DNA from: Streptomyces hawaiiensis
GTDB taxonomy: Bacteria > Actinomycetota > Actinomycetes > Streptomycetales > Streptomycetaceae
Direction: 5' to 3'
Assembly: GCF_004803895.1 (NCBI RefSeq)
Contig: NZ_CP021978.1
Coordinates: 5,580,001 to 5,644,000 of the forward strand
Length of the DNA stretch: 64,000 nucleotides
The translations under genes and the position numbers were made by a program. The notes beneath the pieces are model-generated. The model was given only the letters and a program-made list of their open reading frames with translations. It ran no database searches and was not told where the DNA came from. Shown here one piece after another: positions 8,164-16,099 of the stretch; within the stretch, counting starts at the first letter, position 1, and every line of letters begins with the position of its first letter.

Positions 8164-8783
8164 CACGACTTCGCCGGTACGGCGACGCAGGGCAGGCCTT
8201 CCCCATCTACATCACAGTGGTGGGGGGCCTGCTCTTTCTCGCGTTCGCGTACTTCGCGGTCGGTCAAGCCGCGGTGAACAGGAACGGCGCCCAGACAGCC
8301 GCCGACGCGGCGGCTCTCGCGGCAGCGCAGGACAGGCGGGACCAACTCGCCGACGCGTGGGTGACAGACGTACTCAACCCGAGCAAGTGGCAGGCGATCT
8401 TCGAGGGCAGTGCCGAAGACATCGGCCCGTCATGCTGGCGTGCGTATCAGCTTGCCGAGCAGAACGACGCCAGAGTGCTCTCGTGCCCGGATCCGGAGGG
8501 GCCTCTGCGCTTTTCGGTCGAGGTGCAGACCAACAAGCCCATGGGGGAATCGATCGTCCCCGGCGAGGCGGGTCGGAAGGCGCATGCTTCCGCCACTGCC
8601 GTGATTGAGGCCCGTTGCGACTTCGACCCCCCGGCCGGGAACGCCGGTCCCGACGTCCTGCCGAAGCTCTTGTGCGAGGACGAACAGGACTGGGTGCTGG
8701 ACCCGGACGACCTCGATGTTCTGCCGGAACCCGAAGACCTCTTCGACGTCCATCTGGCCGACCCACTAGCGAACGACGAGTGA
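8160..8783 (+). CDS. TadG-like membrane protein
   Basis: 207-residue protein with a short basic N-terminus, RRYGDAGQAFPIYITVVGG, and one membrane helix (about 14-38), then NRNGAQTAADAAALAAAQ, the signature stretch of TadG/Flp-assembly proteins. The rest is extracytoplasmic, ending in a strongly acidic tail (PDDLDVLPEPEDLFD). The TTG start at 8160 overlaps the flp stop, so translation is probably coupled. It presumably anchors or modifies the pilus on the cell surface. The distal part is not recognised. Confidence 0.72.
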   Translation: MTRLRRYGDAGQAFPIYITVVGGLLFLAFAYFAVGQAAVNRNGAQTAADAAALAAAQDRRDQLADAWVTDVLNPSKWQAIFEGSAEDIGPSCWRAYQLAEQNDARVLSCPDPEGPLRFSVEVQTNKPMGESIVPGEAGRKAHASATAVIEARCDFDPPAGNAGPDVLPKLLCEDEQDWVLDPDDLDVLPEPEDLFDVHLADPLANDE

Positions 8784-8799
8784 TGAAGGAAGCAGAGAG

Positions 8800-9381
8800 A
8801 TGAGCATTCGGTTCACTGCGAAGGCCCGCAGGGGAGCGGTCGCGCTGACCGTTGCGGCCGGACTGGTCCTCGGCGTGGCGGGTTGCGGTGGCGGCGGTGG
8901 CGACGAGGACAAGCCGACCCCGTCTGCGACTGCTTCCAAGGACACTGGATCCAAGCCGAGTGCGCAGGAGGGGCAGTCGGAGACACCGCTGGCGGAACTG
9001 AAGGGCACGGGCGGACTGCTCCTTCAGATCACGTCTGCCGCGCGGGACTCGGGCGGCTTCCTCACCGTGAACGGGGTCGTAAAGAACGACGGAGACAAGT
9101 CCGCAGTGGTCCCCCCTCAGACGAGCGGTGACGAGACGGAGGTCATCGCGCACGGCCCCTCGCTCGGTGGTGCCACCCTCGTGGACGCCAAGGGGAAGAA
9201 GCGCTATTACACGCTCCGAGACACTGAAGGGCGCCCGCTGACGACAACCGGCCTCGGCAACCTTGAGGCGGGGCAGACACTCCCGGTCTTCATGCAGTTC
9301 CCCGCACCTCCGACAAGCACGACCGAGGTCGACTTGCAGGTCCCCACGTTCTCCAGCGGCACCATCAAGATCTCCGGGTGA
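8800..9381 (+). CDS. Secreted lipoprotein of the pilus block
   Basis: 193-residue protein with a lipoprotein signal peptide: basic N-region, hydrophobic core, lipobox GVAG|C with Cys29, then a Gly run and a Ser/Thr/Pro/Lys linker (to about residue 65). The globular part (about 70-193) is beta-rich with no Cys and no catalytic motif that I recognise; it resembles small immunoglobulin-like surface domains. It lies between the TadG-like and OmpA-like genes and overlaps the latter by GTGA, so the two are probably made together at the outer face of the membrane. Confidence 0.75.
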   Translation: MSIRFTAKARRGAVALTVAAGLVLGVAGCGGGGGDEDKPTPSATASKDTGSKPSAQEGQSETPLAELKGTGGLLLQITSAARDSGGFLTVNGVVKNDGDKSAVVPPQTSGDETEVIAHGPSLGGATLVDAKGKKRYYTLRDTEGRPLTTTGLGNLEAGQTLPVFMQFPAPPTSTTEVDLQVPTFSSGTIKISG

Positions 9382-10040
9382 GGCCGGCCATGATGACCCG
9401 CACACGCACCCGACCGGCGACACCACGCCTCGCCCTGGTCCTCACCGCCGCCGGCCTCATGGTGGCCACGAACCTCTACGGCGCTGTCTCGGCCCATGCC
9501 GACGAAACCCCCGGCGTCCCCCCTGGTACCGAGGCCTCCGCCTCCGCCCCCGTCGAGGTCGACCCCAACGACCCCGACCTCAAGCTCCCCGAAGGCGCCA
9601 CCCTGGCCTCCGCCAAAGTCCTCGACATCAAACAGGTCGTAGAAGACCAAAGCGGCGACGAACGTCGCGAAGACACCAACGCCGATGTCAAGTTCGCCCT
9701 CCAGGCCGAGGTCCTCTTCGGCAAGGACAGCGCGAAACTCAGCGGCGAGGCGAAGGCCCGGATCTCCGCGATCGCCGAGGAGATCAAGACGCAGAACGCG
9801 ACGAAGATCCGCGTCTTCGGTTTCACGGACAACCTCGGTTCCTCCGCCCACGGCGACGTCCTGTCCCGGAAACGCGCCGACGCCGTCCAGAACATCCTCG
9901 ACCAGGAACTGACCGACTCCAACGTCACGTACGAGGTCCGCGGCTACGGCGAGCAGTACCCGATCGCCGACAACTCCTCGGAAACCGGCCGCAAGAAGAA
10001 CCGCCGGGTCGAGGTCTCCTTCCCCCGCTCGGAGAGCTGA
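9378..10040 (+). CDS. Secreted OmpA-family (peptidoglycan-binding) protein
   Basis: 220 residues: signal peptide (about 1-41, ending VSAHA), a short acidic linker, and a C-terminal OmpA domain (about 100-215). The domain shows VLFGKDSAKLS, the central GFTDNLGS...LSRKRADAVQNIL and the terminal GYGEQYPIADN...NRRVEVSF, the conserved diaminopimelate-binding fold. In an organism without an outer membrane it would tie something to the wall. GTG 9378 overlaps the lipoprotein stop; ATG 9390 is an alternative. Its place between pilin genes suggests a role in anchoring the Tad pilus or the large pilin-like protein downstream. Confidence 0.85.
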   Translation: MRPAMMTRTRTRPATPRLALVLTAAGLMVATNLYGAVSAHADETPGVPPGTEASASAPVEVDPNDPDLKLPEGATLASAKVLDIKQVVEDQSGDERREDTNADVKFALQAEVLFGKDSAKLSGEAKARISAIAEEIKTQNATKIRVFGFTDNLGSSAHGDVLSRKRADAVQNILDQELTDSNVTYEVRGYGEQYPIADNSSETGRKKNRRVEVSFPRSES

Positions 10041-10121
10041 CCGGGGGAGCGGCGGCCCACACCCTCATGCCTGGGTCCAGAGGCGCCACCCCGTGTCTCC
10101 CCTGACCCGTTGGGCCTCCCG

Positions 10122-10145
10122 CGTGGGCCCCGTTTTGGGGCCACG
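10122..10145 (+). terminator. Hairpin after the OmpA-like gene
   Basis: CGTGGGCCCC / GGGGCCACG stem with a GTTTT loop and no U-tract. It could end the flp-to-OmpA transcript or be an attenuator ahead of the pilin-toxin gene. The rest of the 10041-10215 gap is GC-rich without an obvious promoter. Confidence 0.4.
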
Positions 10146-10215
10146 GACCCATCCCGCCCCGCCTGCCCCTCCCTACTCTCGGGCGGTGTCGTAGACCGAG
10201 GGAGGGGGCGGGGGC

Positions 10216-12687
10216 ATGGCCTCGACCGGGCATCCACCACACTCCGGAGCCGGAGCGGCATGGCCCCCGCCGGGCAACGGCCGCGGCCGCCGTCCGATGC
10301 CGGGCTCACTCGCGACCGCCCTGGTCCTCACCCACACCCTCTTCGCGATCACCCTGCTCGGCGGCCTCGGCGTCCTGCTCACCGCGGCCTCGTACGACGC
10401 CGTGGACGGCGGTGTCCTGGCCCTGACCGCCTACGCGGCGGCCCCGGGCACCCTCGGCTGGTGGCTTGCCCGCCGCACCTGGCAGGGCGGAACCAGAACC
10501 CGGGCCGCCCTGATCGCCGTACAGGCGTGGCTGATCCTCGGCGCGACAGCGAACATCACCGACGGTTCACCGCGCGGCTTCACCCAGCTGTTCCTCCCGC
10601 TCCTCGTCCTCTACTTCCTCACCCGTCGGGAAAGCCGCGACTGGTACCGCCTCCCCGGCCGGGAGCGCGCGGAACGCCGCCCCTTCTCCCTGCCCCGGAT
10701 GCTCCGCCGGCGCCAGGACGAGGGCCAGACGGCGGTGGAGTACGCCGGCCTCATCGCGGTCGTCGCCGCGATCATCACAGCCCTGGTCGTCACCGGCCCG
10801 GGCCCGCAGATCTACGGCGGCCTCCAGTCAGCCGTATGCAAGGTCACGGGCACGGCCTGCGCGTCCCCGGCGGCGCCCGGGGAACCGAGGACCGAGGCCG
10901 GCCCCGGCAACGAGCCCGCTCCCCAGGAGAACCCCGGCGGCGGGGACGAGGCCACCGAAGACAGGAAAGCCGACGAGACGGCCGACGGCGACGAGAAGGA
11001 CGACGAGAAGAAGGGCGACGACGGCTGTTTCAGCGGCTTCGGTGCCTTCTTCGGCTGCACGGGCGATCAGCTCAAGCAAGTCGGCGAAGGCCTCTTCGTG
11101 GACGGTATAGGAGGCGAACTCAAAGGCATCTGGGACACCGTCACCAATCCGCTCGACACCCTGGACGGCCTGAAGGACTACGGCGGCCTCATCGCCGGCC
11201 AGTGGTCGCAGGACGCCAAGGACGCCGGTGACAAATGGGCGAAGGGCGACTACCTCGACGCACTCAGCTACTGGGGCGGCGCGACCCTGAACTCGGGCGG
11301 AAAGATCCTCGACGACATGTTCATCGGGGACGAGGTCCGCGACCAGTGGGACAAGGGCAACGAGACCCGTGCCGTCACCACGGTCATCTGGAACGTCGGT
11401 TCTCTCTTCATCCCCGGCTACGGCGAGGCGAAGCTCGTAGGAAAACTCGGCAAGCTGGGCAAACTCGGGAAGCTCGGCGACGTGGGCAAGCTCACCGAGA
11501 AGGCGGCCGACGCGGCGGAGGATGCCGGTAAGGCCGCCAAGGCAGGCGACGTCCCCGGCGCCGAGAAGGCCGCGAAGGAGGCCGACGAGGCGGCGGACGA
11601 GGCGGAGAAGAAGGCCCGTGAATCCGGCTGCGCCATCGCCTCCCCGGCCCGCGGGACGCCGTACGGCGACGCCCCGCAGGAACCGGCGCCCCTCACCGGC
11701 TCCTCCGGCACGGGTACCACGGTCCTGGCGGTCGGCCCCTCGGCCGCCCACGTCGTACGCGCCGAGGACACCAAGTACGTCATCCTCGCCCAGGACGGCT
11801 GCGACGAGGAGGCCAAGCAGGAGGCCGAGGAGGCCCGGAAGCAGGCGGACGCGGCGGAGCAGCAGACGCTCGAGGCCCGCGCCGAAGCCGCGAAGGCCGC
11901 CCTGCGGGAGCGGGGCTCCTCCGTCCCCGGCGACCAGATCGACGGGCTCGTCGACCGGGCCAAGGACAACCCGGACCCGGGCAAGGCCGAGATCGGCACG
12001 GAGGACGCGGCCGCCGCACTCGACGAGATCGCCGACCTGGCGCGCCGCGAGAACGTCAACGGCGACGCCGCCGCCGCACTGGAGGGCAAGGTCGTCAACG
12101 CTCCGGACGCCAACAAGCTGGCGGAAGCCCGTGCCGAGGTGAACGCCGTACGGCGCGCCGCCGACGACGCGGCCCCCGGCACCCGGGTGGACGCCGGTGT
12201 CGGCGGCAACATGAACCGGAAGGAGGCCGACCTGGGCAACGGGGAGAAGGTGAATCTCGATGAGATTCCCGACGCCGACGTGGTCTACAAGGACAGGAGC
12301 GGCACCGTTCACGTGAAGGAGGTCAAGAACGCCGGCTCCGCCATGCGCAAGGCGGACTTCGCCCACCAGGTCGAGCGGCTGAAGAAGTGGGCGGGCAGGG
12401 AGCCCGGCCGGAAGGCCACCGTGGAGGTCGAGACGACGGATCGCTGGCCTTCGGTCTTCAGTGAGTTCAAGCCCGCCCGGAACGGCAAGCCGGCGAAGGA
12501 CACCCGGACGGCGGCCGGTGAGATGGCGAAGAACGACGTGGACGTGACAGTGGCGGGCCAAGGCCTGTCCGCCGACCAGCTCGGCAGGATGCAACGCGCC
12601 GTCGACGAGCGGACCGCGAGCGGCACGATGGACTGGTCCAGGATGAAAGACCCGGAGAGCGCCAAGGCGTACCTGGGCATCGACTGA
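10216..12687 (+). CDS. Flp-pilin/polymorphic-toxin fusion with candidate PD-(D/E)XK nuclease end
   Basis: 823 residues. Four membrane segments (about 31-57, 64-84, 96-112, 121-136); a basic stretch; then a second Flp-type prepilin motif, G170|QTAVEYAG with Glu175, heading a fifth helix (176-193). After it come a Pro/Glu/Lys linker (215-270), a region typical of pretoxin parts of actinobacterial polymorphic toxins (WNVGSLFIPGYGEAKLVGK, a KLGKLGKLGKLG repeat, Ala/Glu/Lys coiled coil about 415-460 and 540-570), and a C-terminal domain (about 665-823). That end has D688...E702-V-K704 (DADVVYKDRSG, VHVKEVKN), the order expected of a PD-(D/E)XK nuclease. Inferred: prepilin peptidase cleaves after Gly170 and frees a nuclease-tipped pilin for Tad export. 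Activity is unproven. Confidence 0.75.
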   Translation: MASTGHPPHSGAGAAWPPPGNGRGRRPMPGSLATALVLTHTLFAITLLGGLGVLLTAASYDAVDGGVLALTAYAAAPGTLGWWLARRTWQGGTRTRAALIAVQAWLILGATANITDGSPRGFTQLFLPLLVLYFLTRRESRDWYRLPGRERAERRPFSLPRMLRRRQDEGQTAVEYAGLIAVVAAIITALVVTGPGPQIYGGLQSAVCKVTGTACASPAAPGEPRTEAGPGNEPAPQENPGGGDEATEDRKADETADGDEKDDEKKGDDGCFSGFGAFFGCTGDQLKQVGEGLFVDGIGGELKGIWDTVTNPLDTLDGLKDYGGLIAGQWSQDAKDAGDKWAKGDYLDALSYWGGATLNSGGKILDDMFIGDEVRDQWDKGNETRAVTTVIWNVGSLFIPGYGEAKLVGKLGKLGKLGKLGDVGKLTEKAADAAEDAGKAAKAGDVPGAEKAAKEADEAADEAEKKARESGCAIASPARGTPYGDAPQEPAPLTGSSGTGTTVLAVGPSAAHVVRAEDTKYVILAQDGCDEEAKQEAEEARKQADAAEQQTLEARAEAAKAALRERGSSVPGDQIDGLVDRAKDNPDPGKAEIGTEDAAAALDEIADLARRENVNGDAAAALEGKVVNAPDANKLAEARAEVNAVRRAADDAAPGTRVDAGVGGNMNRKEADLGNGEKVNLDEIPDADVVYKDRSGTVHVKEVKNAGSAMRKADFAHQVERLKKWAGREPGRKATVEVETTDRWPSVFSEFKPARNGKPAKDTRTAAGEMAKNDVDVTVAGQGLSADQLGRMQRAVDERTASGTMDWSRMKDPESAKAYLGID

Positions 12688-12711
12688 GCAAACGACGGAG
12701 ACGAGACGTGG

Positions 12712-13446
12712 GTGGGACTCGGGATGAGTGGGCCGGGCACGGAGCCGAATGCCGAGGAGATGTGGGATCCGCGGGTCGCGCGCTGGCGCGACCCGGAGGG
12801 TGACTACGTCCTGCCCCACGCTCTGCGGTCCCTGCCCCAGCCCTGGGACGAGAGCGACTGGAGGCGGATCGCGGAGCTGCCCCGTACCGACGAGCGGCTG
12901 GCCGAAGCCCGGCGTGTGCTGACCGTGCTCCTGGAGGATCCGGCACTGGCTCCGCAGGTGCCGGATCCTCCGTCGCCCGGCCTGTTGCGGCACGTGTGGG
13001 AGGAATTCCACCAGGCCGTGGGGGAGAGCATGCCCCGCCCGAGCCACGTGACATGGTCCGGCGTCGACGAGCTGGTCCGTGCGTGGCAGGACCGACCTCA
13101 GTTGTATCCGCTGCACCGGCATGTCGTGCGGCACGTCGAAGCGGCGGTGCTGGCCATGATCCCGTTGCTGCGGGACGACATCGCCGACTCGGTGTTCCGC
13201 TGGCTGGCTCTCGACCCTGATCCGGGGCGCTTCGCCGACTGGGCGGTGGGCCTCGCCGAGCGTTGCGTGATCGAGGACATCGGTGCCGACCCGGCCGTCG
13301 AACTGCTGGGCGCGGTGGGGAGCCCCGAGGCCAAGGCGGCATTGGGGCGACTGGCGGTGAAGCCGGGCGGGCCGGCGAGCTGGCAGAACGCGGAAGCCGC
13401 GCAGAGCACGCTCTTCGACCTGGGGAGCGAAGGGACCAGCCACTGA
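12712..13446 (+). CDS. Candidate immunity protein for the pilin-toxin
   Basis: 244-residue soluble protein of no family I can name with certainty, rich in Trp, Asp and Glu and mostly helical. The C-terminal part (LLGAVGSPEAKAALGRLAVKPG and after) looks like a HEAT-type repeat, common in immunity proteins. It starts at GTG 12712 (ATG 12724 also possible) behind GGAG, just 24 bases after the toxin stop on the same strand, the standard place for an immunity gene. No signal peptide or membrane segment, which suits protection of the cytoplasm. The function is inferred from position. Confidence 0.6.
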   Translation: MGLGMSGPGTEPNAEEMWDPRVARWRDPEGDYVLPHALRSLPQPWDESDWRRIAELPRTDERLAEARRVLTVLLEDPALAPQVPDPPSPGLLRHVWEEFHQAVGESMPRPSHVTWSGVDELVRAWQDRPQLYPLHRHVVRHVEAAVLAMIPLLRDDIADSVFRWLALDPDPGRFADWAVGLAERCVIEDIGADPAVELLGAVGSPEAKAALGRLAVKPGGPASWQNAEAAQSTLFDLGSEGTSH

Positions 13447-13688
13447 CAGCACATCCGCGTTTCACCCACGACCCCCAGGCCGTGGCCGGGCAGAGGCGGT
13501 GTACGACAGGACTGACCGATGATCTGTGACCTGCTGCCGACCGGGCCGCCGGTATCGCTCGCCGAGGCCCTGACACAGGCGGTGCGGACGGAAGGCGTCG
13601 ATGCGGACGTGGCCGACCGGGACCGCGATCAGGCCCCGGAGTCCTGGCACGGACACCAGCGCAGACCAGCCGGGTGATCACGTGCCCG

Positions 13689-13883
13689 CTCGTCGGTGAC
13701 GCCCGCGCCGCCGATGGTCTTGCCGCGCTTGCGGGCGGACTCGTGGCCTTCGAGGGTGCGGTCGCGGATGTACTCGTGCACTCGTGCTCCGTGCCGGACA
13801 TCGCCGCCGGCACCGTGAACACGATGCCGGACGGGTGGTGCGAGCCCTCCAGCTCCCCGGCGAGCTTCCCGGCGGCCTCCAGC
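13689..13883 (-). pseudogene. Fragment of a serine recombinase (resolvase) gene
   Basis: Reading leftward, bases 13883-13783 encode LAGELEGSHHPSGIVFT...AAMSGTEHE and, after a frame change near 13782, bases 13781-13689 encode YIRDRTLEGHESARKRGKTI. Joined, these match the end of the catalytic domain and the hinge of actinobacterial resolvase/invertase proteins. The N-terminal catalytic Ser region and the DNA-binding end are absent. The rest of the 13447-14037 gap shows no gene I would support, so this is a decayed mobile-element scar next to the toxin locus. Confidence 0.65.
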
Positions 13884-13958
13884 TGTCGTTGCGCGGTCGG
13901 CCATGCAAGTGGTCGCCGCACCTCGACGTGAGCCGAGGTGGACTGCCTTCGCAAATAC

Positions 13959-14004
13959 TTGGCTAGCCACACGATTGCTGCTACCTTAATTATGTGGCCA
14001 GCCA
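13959..14004 (+). promoter_or_regulatory. Promoter with two palindromic operators for the MarR-linked cluster
   Basis: A -35 TTGGCT (13959-13964) and -10 TACCTT (13982-13987) are spaced 17 bases. A perfect palindrome TGGCTAGCCA (13960-13969) covers the -35, and a near-copy TGGCCAGCCA (13995-14004) lies at the expected start of transcription, 35 bases centre to centre. The AT-rich spacer stands out from its surroundings. The MarR protein encoded at 16100-16579 is the natural candidate to bind here. Confidence 0.6.
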
Positions 14005-14037
14005 CGCTTCTGGTGGCCGAAGAGATATGGAGTCATC

Positions 14038-14943
14038 ATGAAAGCAATCGTTTTCGATCAGTTCGGCGGCCCGGACGTGCTGCACGAGGCGGCCATCGAG
14101 GTGCCTCAGCCCGGCCCCGGCCAGGTCCGGGTCCGCGTGAAGGCCGCCGGGCTGAACGCGCTGGACGGCAAGATCCGCGCCGGTCTGCTGGAGGCCGTCC
14201 GCCCGACGACCCTCCCCGCCGTCCCCGGTGGCGAGCTCGCCGGCGTGGTGGACGCCCTGGGTGAGGGCGTGAGCGACGTGCAGGTCGGCGATGAGGTGCT
14301 GGGCTGGTCGGACACCGGCTCGTACGCCCAGTACGCGCTGGCCACCACCGTGGCCCCCAAGCCCGCCGGCCTCGACTGGCGGCACGCGGTCGCGCTGCCG
14401 GTGGCCGGTGAGACGGCCGAGCGGGTCCTGAACCTGCTGGAGGTGGCCGCCGGGGAGACCGTGCTGATGCACGGCGCGTCCGGAGCGGTGGGAACCCTGG
14501 CGGTCCAGCTCGCCACGGCCCGCGGAGCACGCGTGATTGCCACCGCGGGCCCCTCCAACCAGGAGTACCTCACCTCGCTCGGCGCCACCGCGACCGTGTA
14601 CGGCGACGGTCTGGTCGAGCGGGTGCGAGCGCTGGCCCCCGAGGGCGTGGACGCGGTGTTCGACCTGGCCGGGAAGGGAGCCCTGGAGGACTCCATCACC
14701 CTGCGGGATGGCACCGAGCGCATCGTCACCATCGCCGACTTCGGTGCACGGCAGCTGGGCATCACCTTCTCCCAGGGGTCCCAGGAACGCTCGACCGCCC
14801 GCTTGGCCGCCCTCGCCCAGGACGCCGCGGCCGGCAAGCTCGTCACCACCGTCACCGCCTACCCGCTCGACCAGGCGGCCACGGCCCAGCAGGTCAGCGA
14901 CGCCGGGCACGTGCGGGGCAAGCTCGTCCTGACCATCGACTGA
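14038..14943 (+). CDS. NADPH:quinone oxidoreductase-like MDR enzyme
   Basis: Zinc-free medium-chain dehydrogenase/reductase of 301 residues, cytoplasmic, reducing quinones or activated alkenes with NADPH. GroES-like N-terminal half (MKAIVFDQFGGPDVL start, VKAAGLNALDGKIRAG, PGGELAGVVDALGEGV) and a Rossmann half with MHGASGAVGTLAVQLA about residues 142-157. No structural-zinc cysteine cluster and no catalytic zinc ligands, as in quinone reductases. The ATG follows GGAGTCATC closely. It is the first gene behind the double operator at 13959-14004 and is followed by an Old Yellow Enzyme and a MarR regulator, pointing to inducible removal of electrophiles. Confidence 0.88.
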   Translation: MKAIVFDQFGGPDVLHEAAIEVPQPGPGQVRVRVKAAGLNALDGKIRAGLLEAVRPTTLPAVPGGELAGVVDALGEGVSDVQVGDEVLGWSDTGSYAQYALATTVAPKPAGLDWRHAVALPVAGETAERVLNLLEVAAGETVLMHGASGAVGTLAVQLATARGARVIATAGPSNQEYLTSLGATATVYGDGLVERVRALAPEGVDAVFDLAGKGALEDSITLRDGTERIVTIADFGARQLGITFSQGSQERSTARLAALAQDAAAGKLVTTVTAYPLDQAATAQQVSDAGHVRGKLVLTID

Positions 14944-14986
14944 GCACGCCCGCCCACCGCCTCCCCACAACCACCCGCTGCCTTTT

Positions 14987-15008
14987 GCGGTGACCGGCCG
15001 GTCACCGC
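14987..15008. promoter_or_regulatory. 22-bp perfect palindrome ahead of the Old Yellow Enzyme gene
   Basis: Perfect dyad reading GCGGTGACCGG followed by its own reverse complement, centred at 14997/14998, 18 bases before the ATG at 15027. It could be an operator for a dimeric repressor or an RNA hairpin masking the ribosome site. It differs from the TGGCNAGCCA operators upstream, so another regulator may act here. Confidence 0.55.
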
Positions 15009-15026
15009 CCTATCGAAGGACCCCTC

Positions 15027-16088
15027 ATGCTGGATTCCCTGTGGACGCCGACCACTCTTGGCGGCATCTCTCTGCCGCACCGCCTGGTCATGGCCCCCAT
15101 GACCCGTGACCGCTCCACGCCCGAAGGCGTCCCCACCGAGCTGAACGCCGAGTACTACGCCCAGCGGGCCTCGCACGCGCTCGTCATCACCGAGGGAACC
15201 CAGCCCTCCGCCGACGGCCAGGGCTACCTCCTGACCCCCGGCATCCACAATGACGAGCAGATCGCCGGGTGGCGCAAGGTCACCGACGCCGTGCACGCGG
15301 CCGACGGCCGCATCGTCATCCAGCTGATGCACACCGGACGCATCGCCCACCCCGACAACACCCCCCACGGCCGCCGGCCGGTCGCCCCCTCGGCGATCCG
15401 GCCGCAGGGCGCGATGTTCACGGCGTCGGGGCCCCAGGAGATGCCGACCCCCCGTGCTCTGTCGACGCAGGAGGTAGCGACGACCGTCGACGACTTCCGC
15501 CGCGCCGCAGCGGCCGCCGTCGCGGCCGGCGCCGACGGCGTGGAGATCCACGGCGCCAACGGCTACCTGGTGCATCAGTTCCTGTCCGACAACACCAATC
15601 AGCGCACCGATGGCTACGGCGGCTCGATCGAGGGCCGCATCCGCTTCGCCGTCGAGGTCGCCGCAGCCGTGGCCGACGAGATCGGCGCCGAGCGCACCGG
15701 CATCCGTATCTCCCCCGCAAACCCCTACAACGACATCGCCGAGTCCGACACCGCCGAGCTGTATCCGGCGCTCCTGGACGCCCTGCGCCCCCTGGACCTG
15801 GCCTACCTCCACGTGATGCACGCGGGCGACGAGGAGCTGCTGGGCACTCTGCGCGCGCTGTGGCCGACCACGCTGATCCTCAACAGGGGCGGCTCCGACT
15901 TGCCCGCCCGCGCCGAGGACATCGACAACGGCACGGCCGACCTCGTCTCCGTCGGCGCCCTCGCGCTCGCCAACCCGGACCTGGTCGAGCGGCTCCGCGC
16001 CGGCGCGCCGCTGAACACCCCCGACCCGGCGACCTTCTACGGCGGCGGAGCGGCCGGCTACACCGACTACCCCACCCACACCGACTGA
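15027..16088 (+). CDS. Old Yellow Enzyme family alkene reductase
   Basis: FMN-dependent ene-reductase of 353 residues, a single TIM barrel using NAD(P)H to reduce alpha,beta-unsaturated carbonyls, nitro compounds or nitrate esters. Typical motifs: LPHRLVMAPMTRDRS (flavin contact), QLMHTGRIAHPDN (active-site His region), DFRRAAAAAVAAGADGVEIHGANGYL (given in part; EIHGANGYLVHQFL), NQRTDGYGGSIEGR and RGGSD near the C-terminus. The H-x-x-N substrate pair is replaced by HGAN as usual in the bacterial branch. Start ATG 15027 behind GAAGGACC. Probably cotranscribed with the MDR gene and the marR gene 11 bases downstream. Confidence 0.93.
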   Translation: MLDSLWTPTTLGGISLPHRLVMAPMTRDRSTPEGVPTELNAEYYAQRASHALVITEGTQPSADGQGYLLTPGIHNDEQIAGWRKVTDAVHAADGRIVIQLMHTGRIAHPDNTPHGRRPVAPSAIRPQGAMFTASGPQEMPTPRALSTQEVATTVDDFRRAAAAAVAAGADGVEIHGANGYLVHQFLSDNTNQRTDGYGGSIEGRIRFAVEVAAAVADEIGAERTGIRISPANPYNDIAESDTAELYPALLDALRPLDLAYLHVMHAGDEELLGTLRALWPTTLILNRGGSDLPARAEDIDNGTADLVSVGALALANPDLVERLRAGAPLNTPDPATFYGGGAAGYTDYPTHTD

Positions 16089-16099
16089 GGAACCGAACC

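Noticed and set aside
13519..13677. 52-residue plus-strand frame after the immunity gene
   Set aside because: No ribosome site and it lies in the decayed recombinase zone; coding bias is not convincing.
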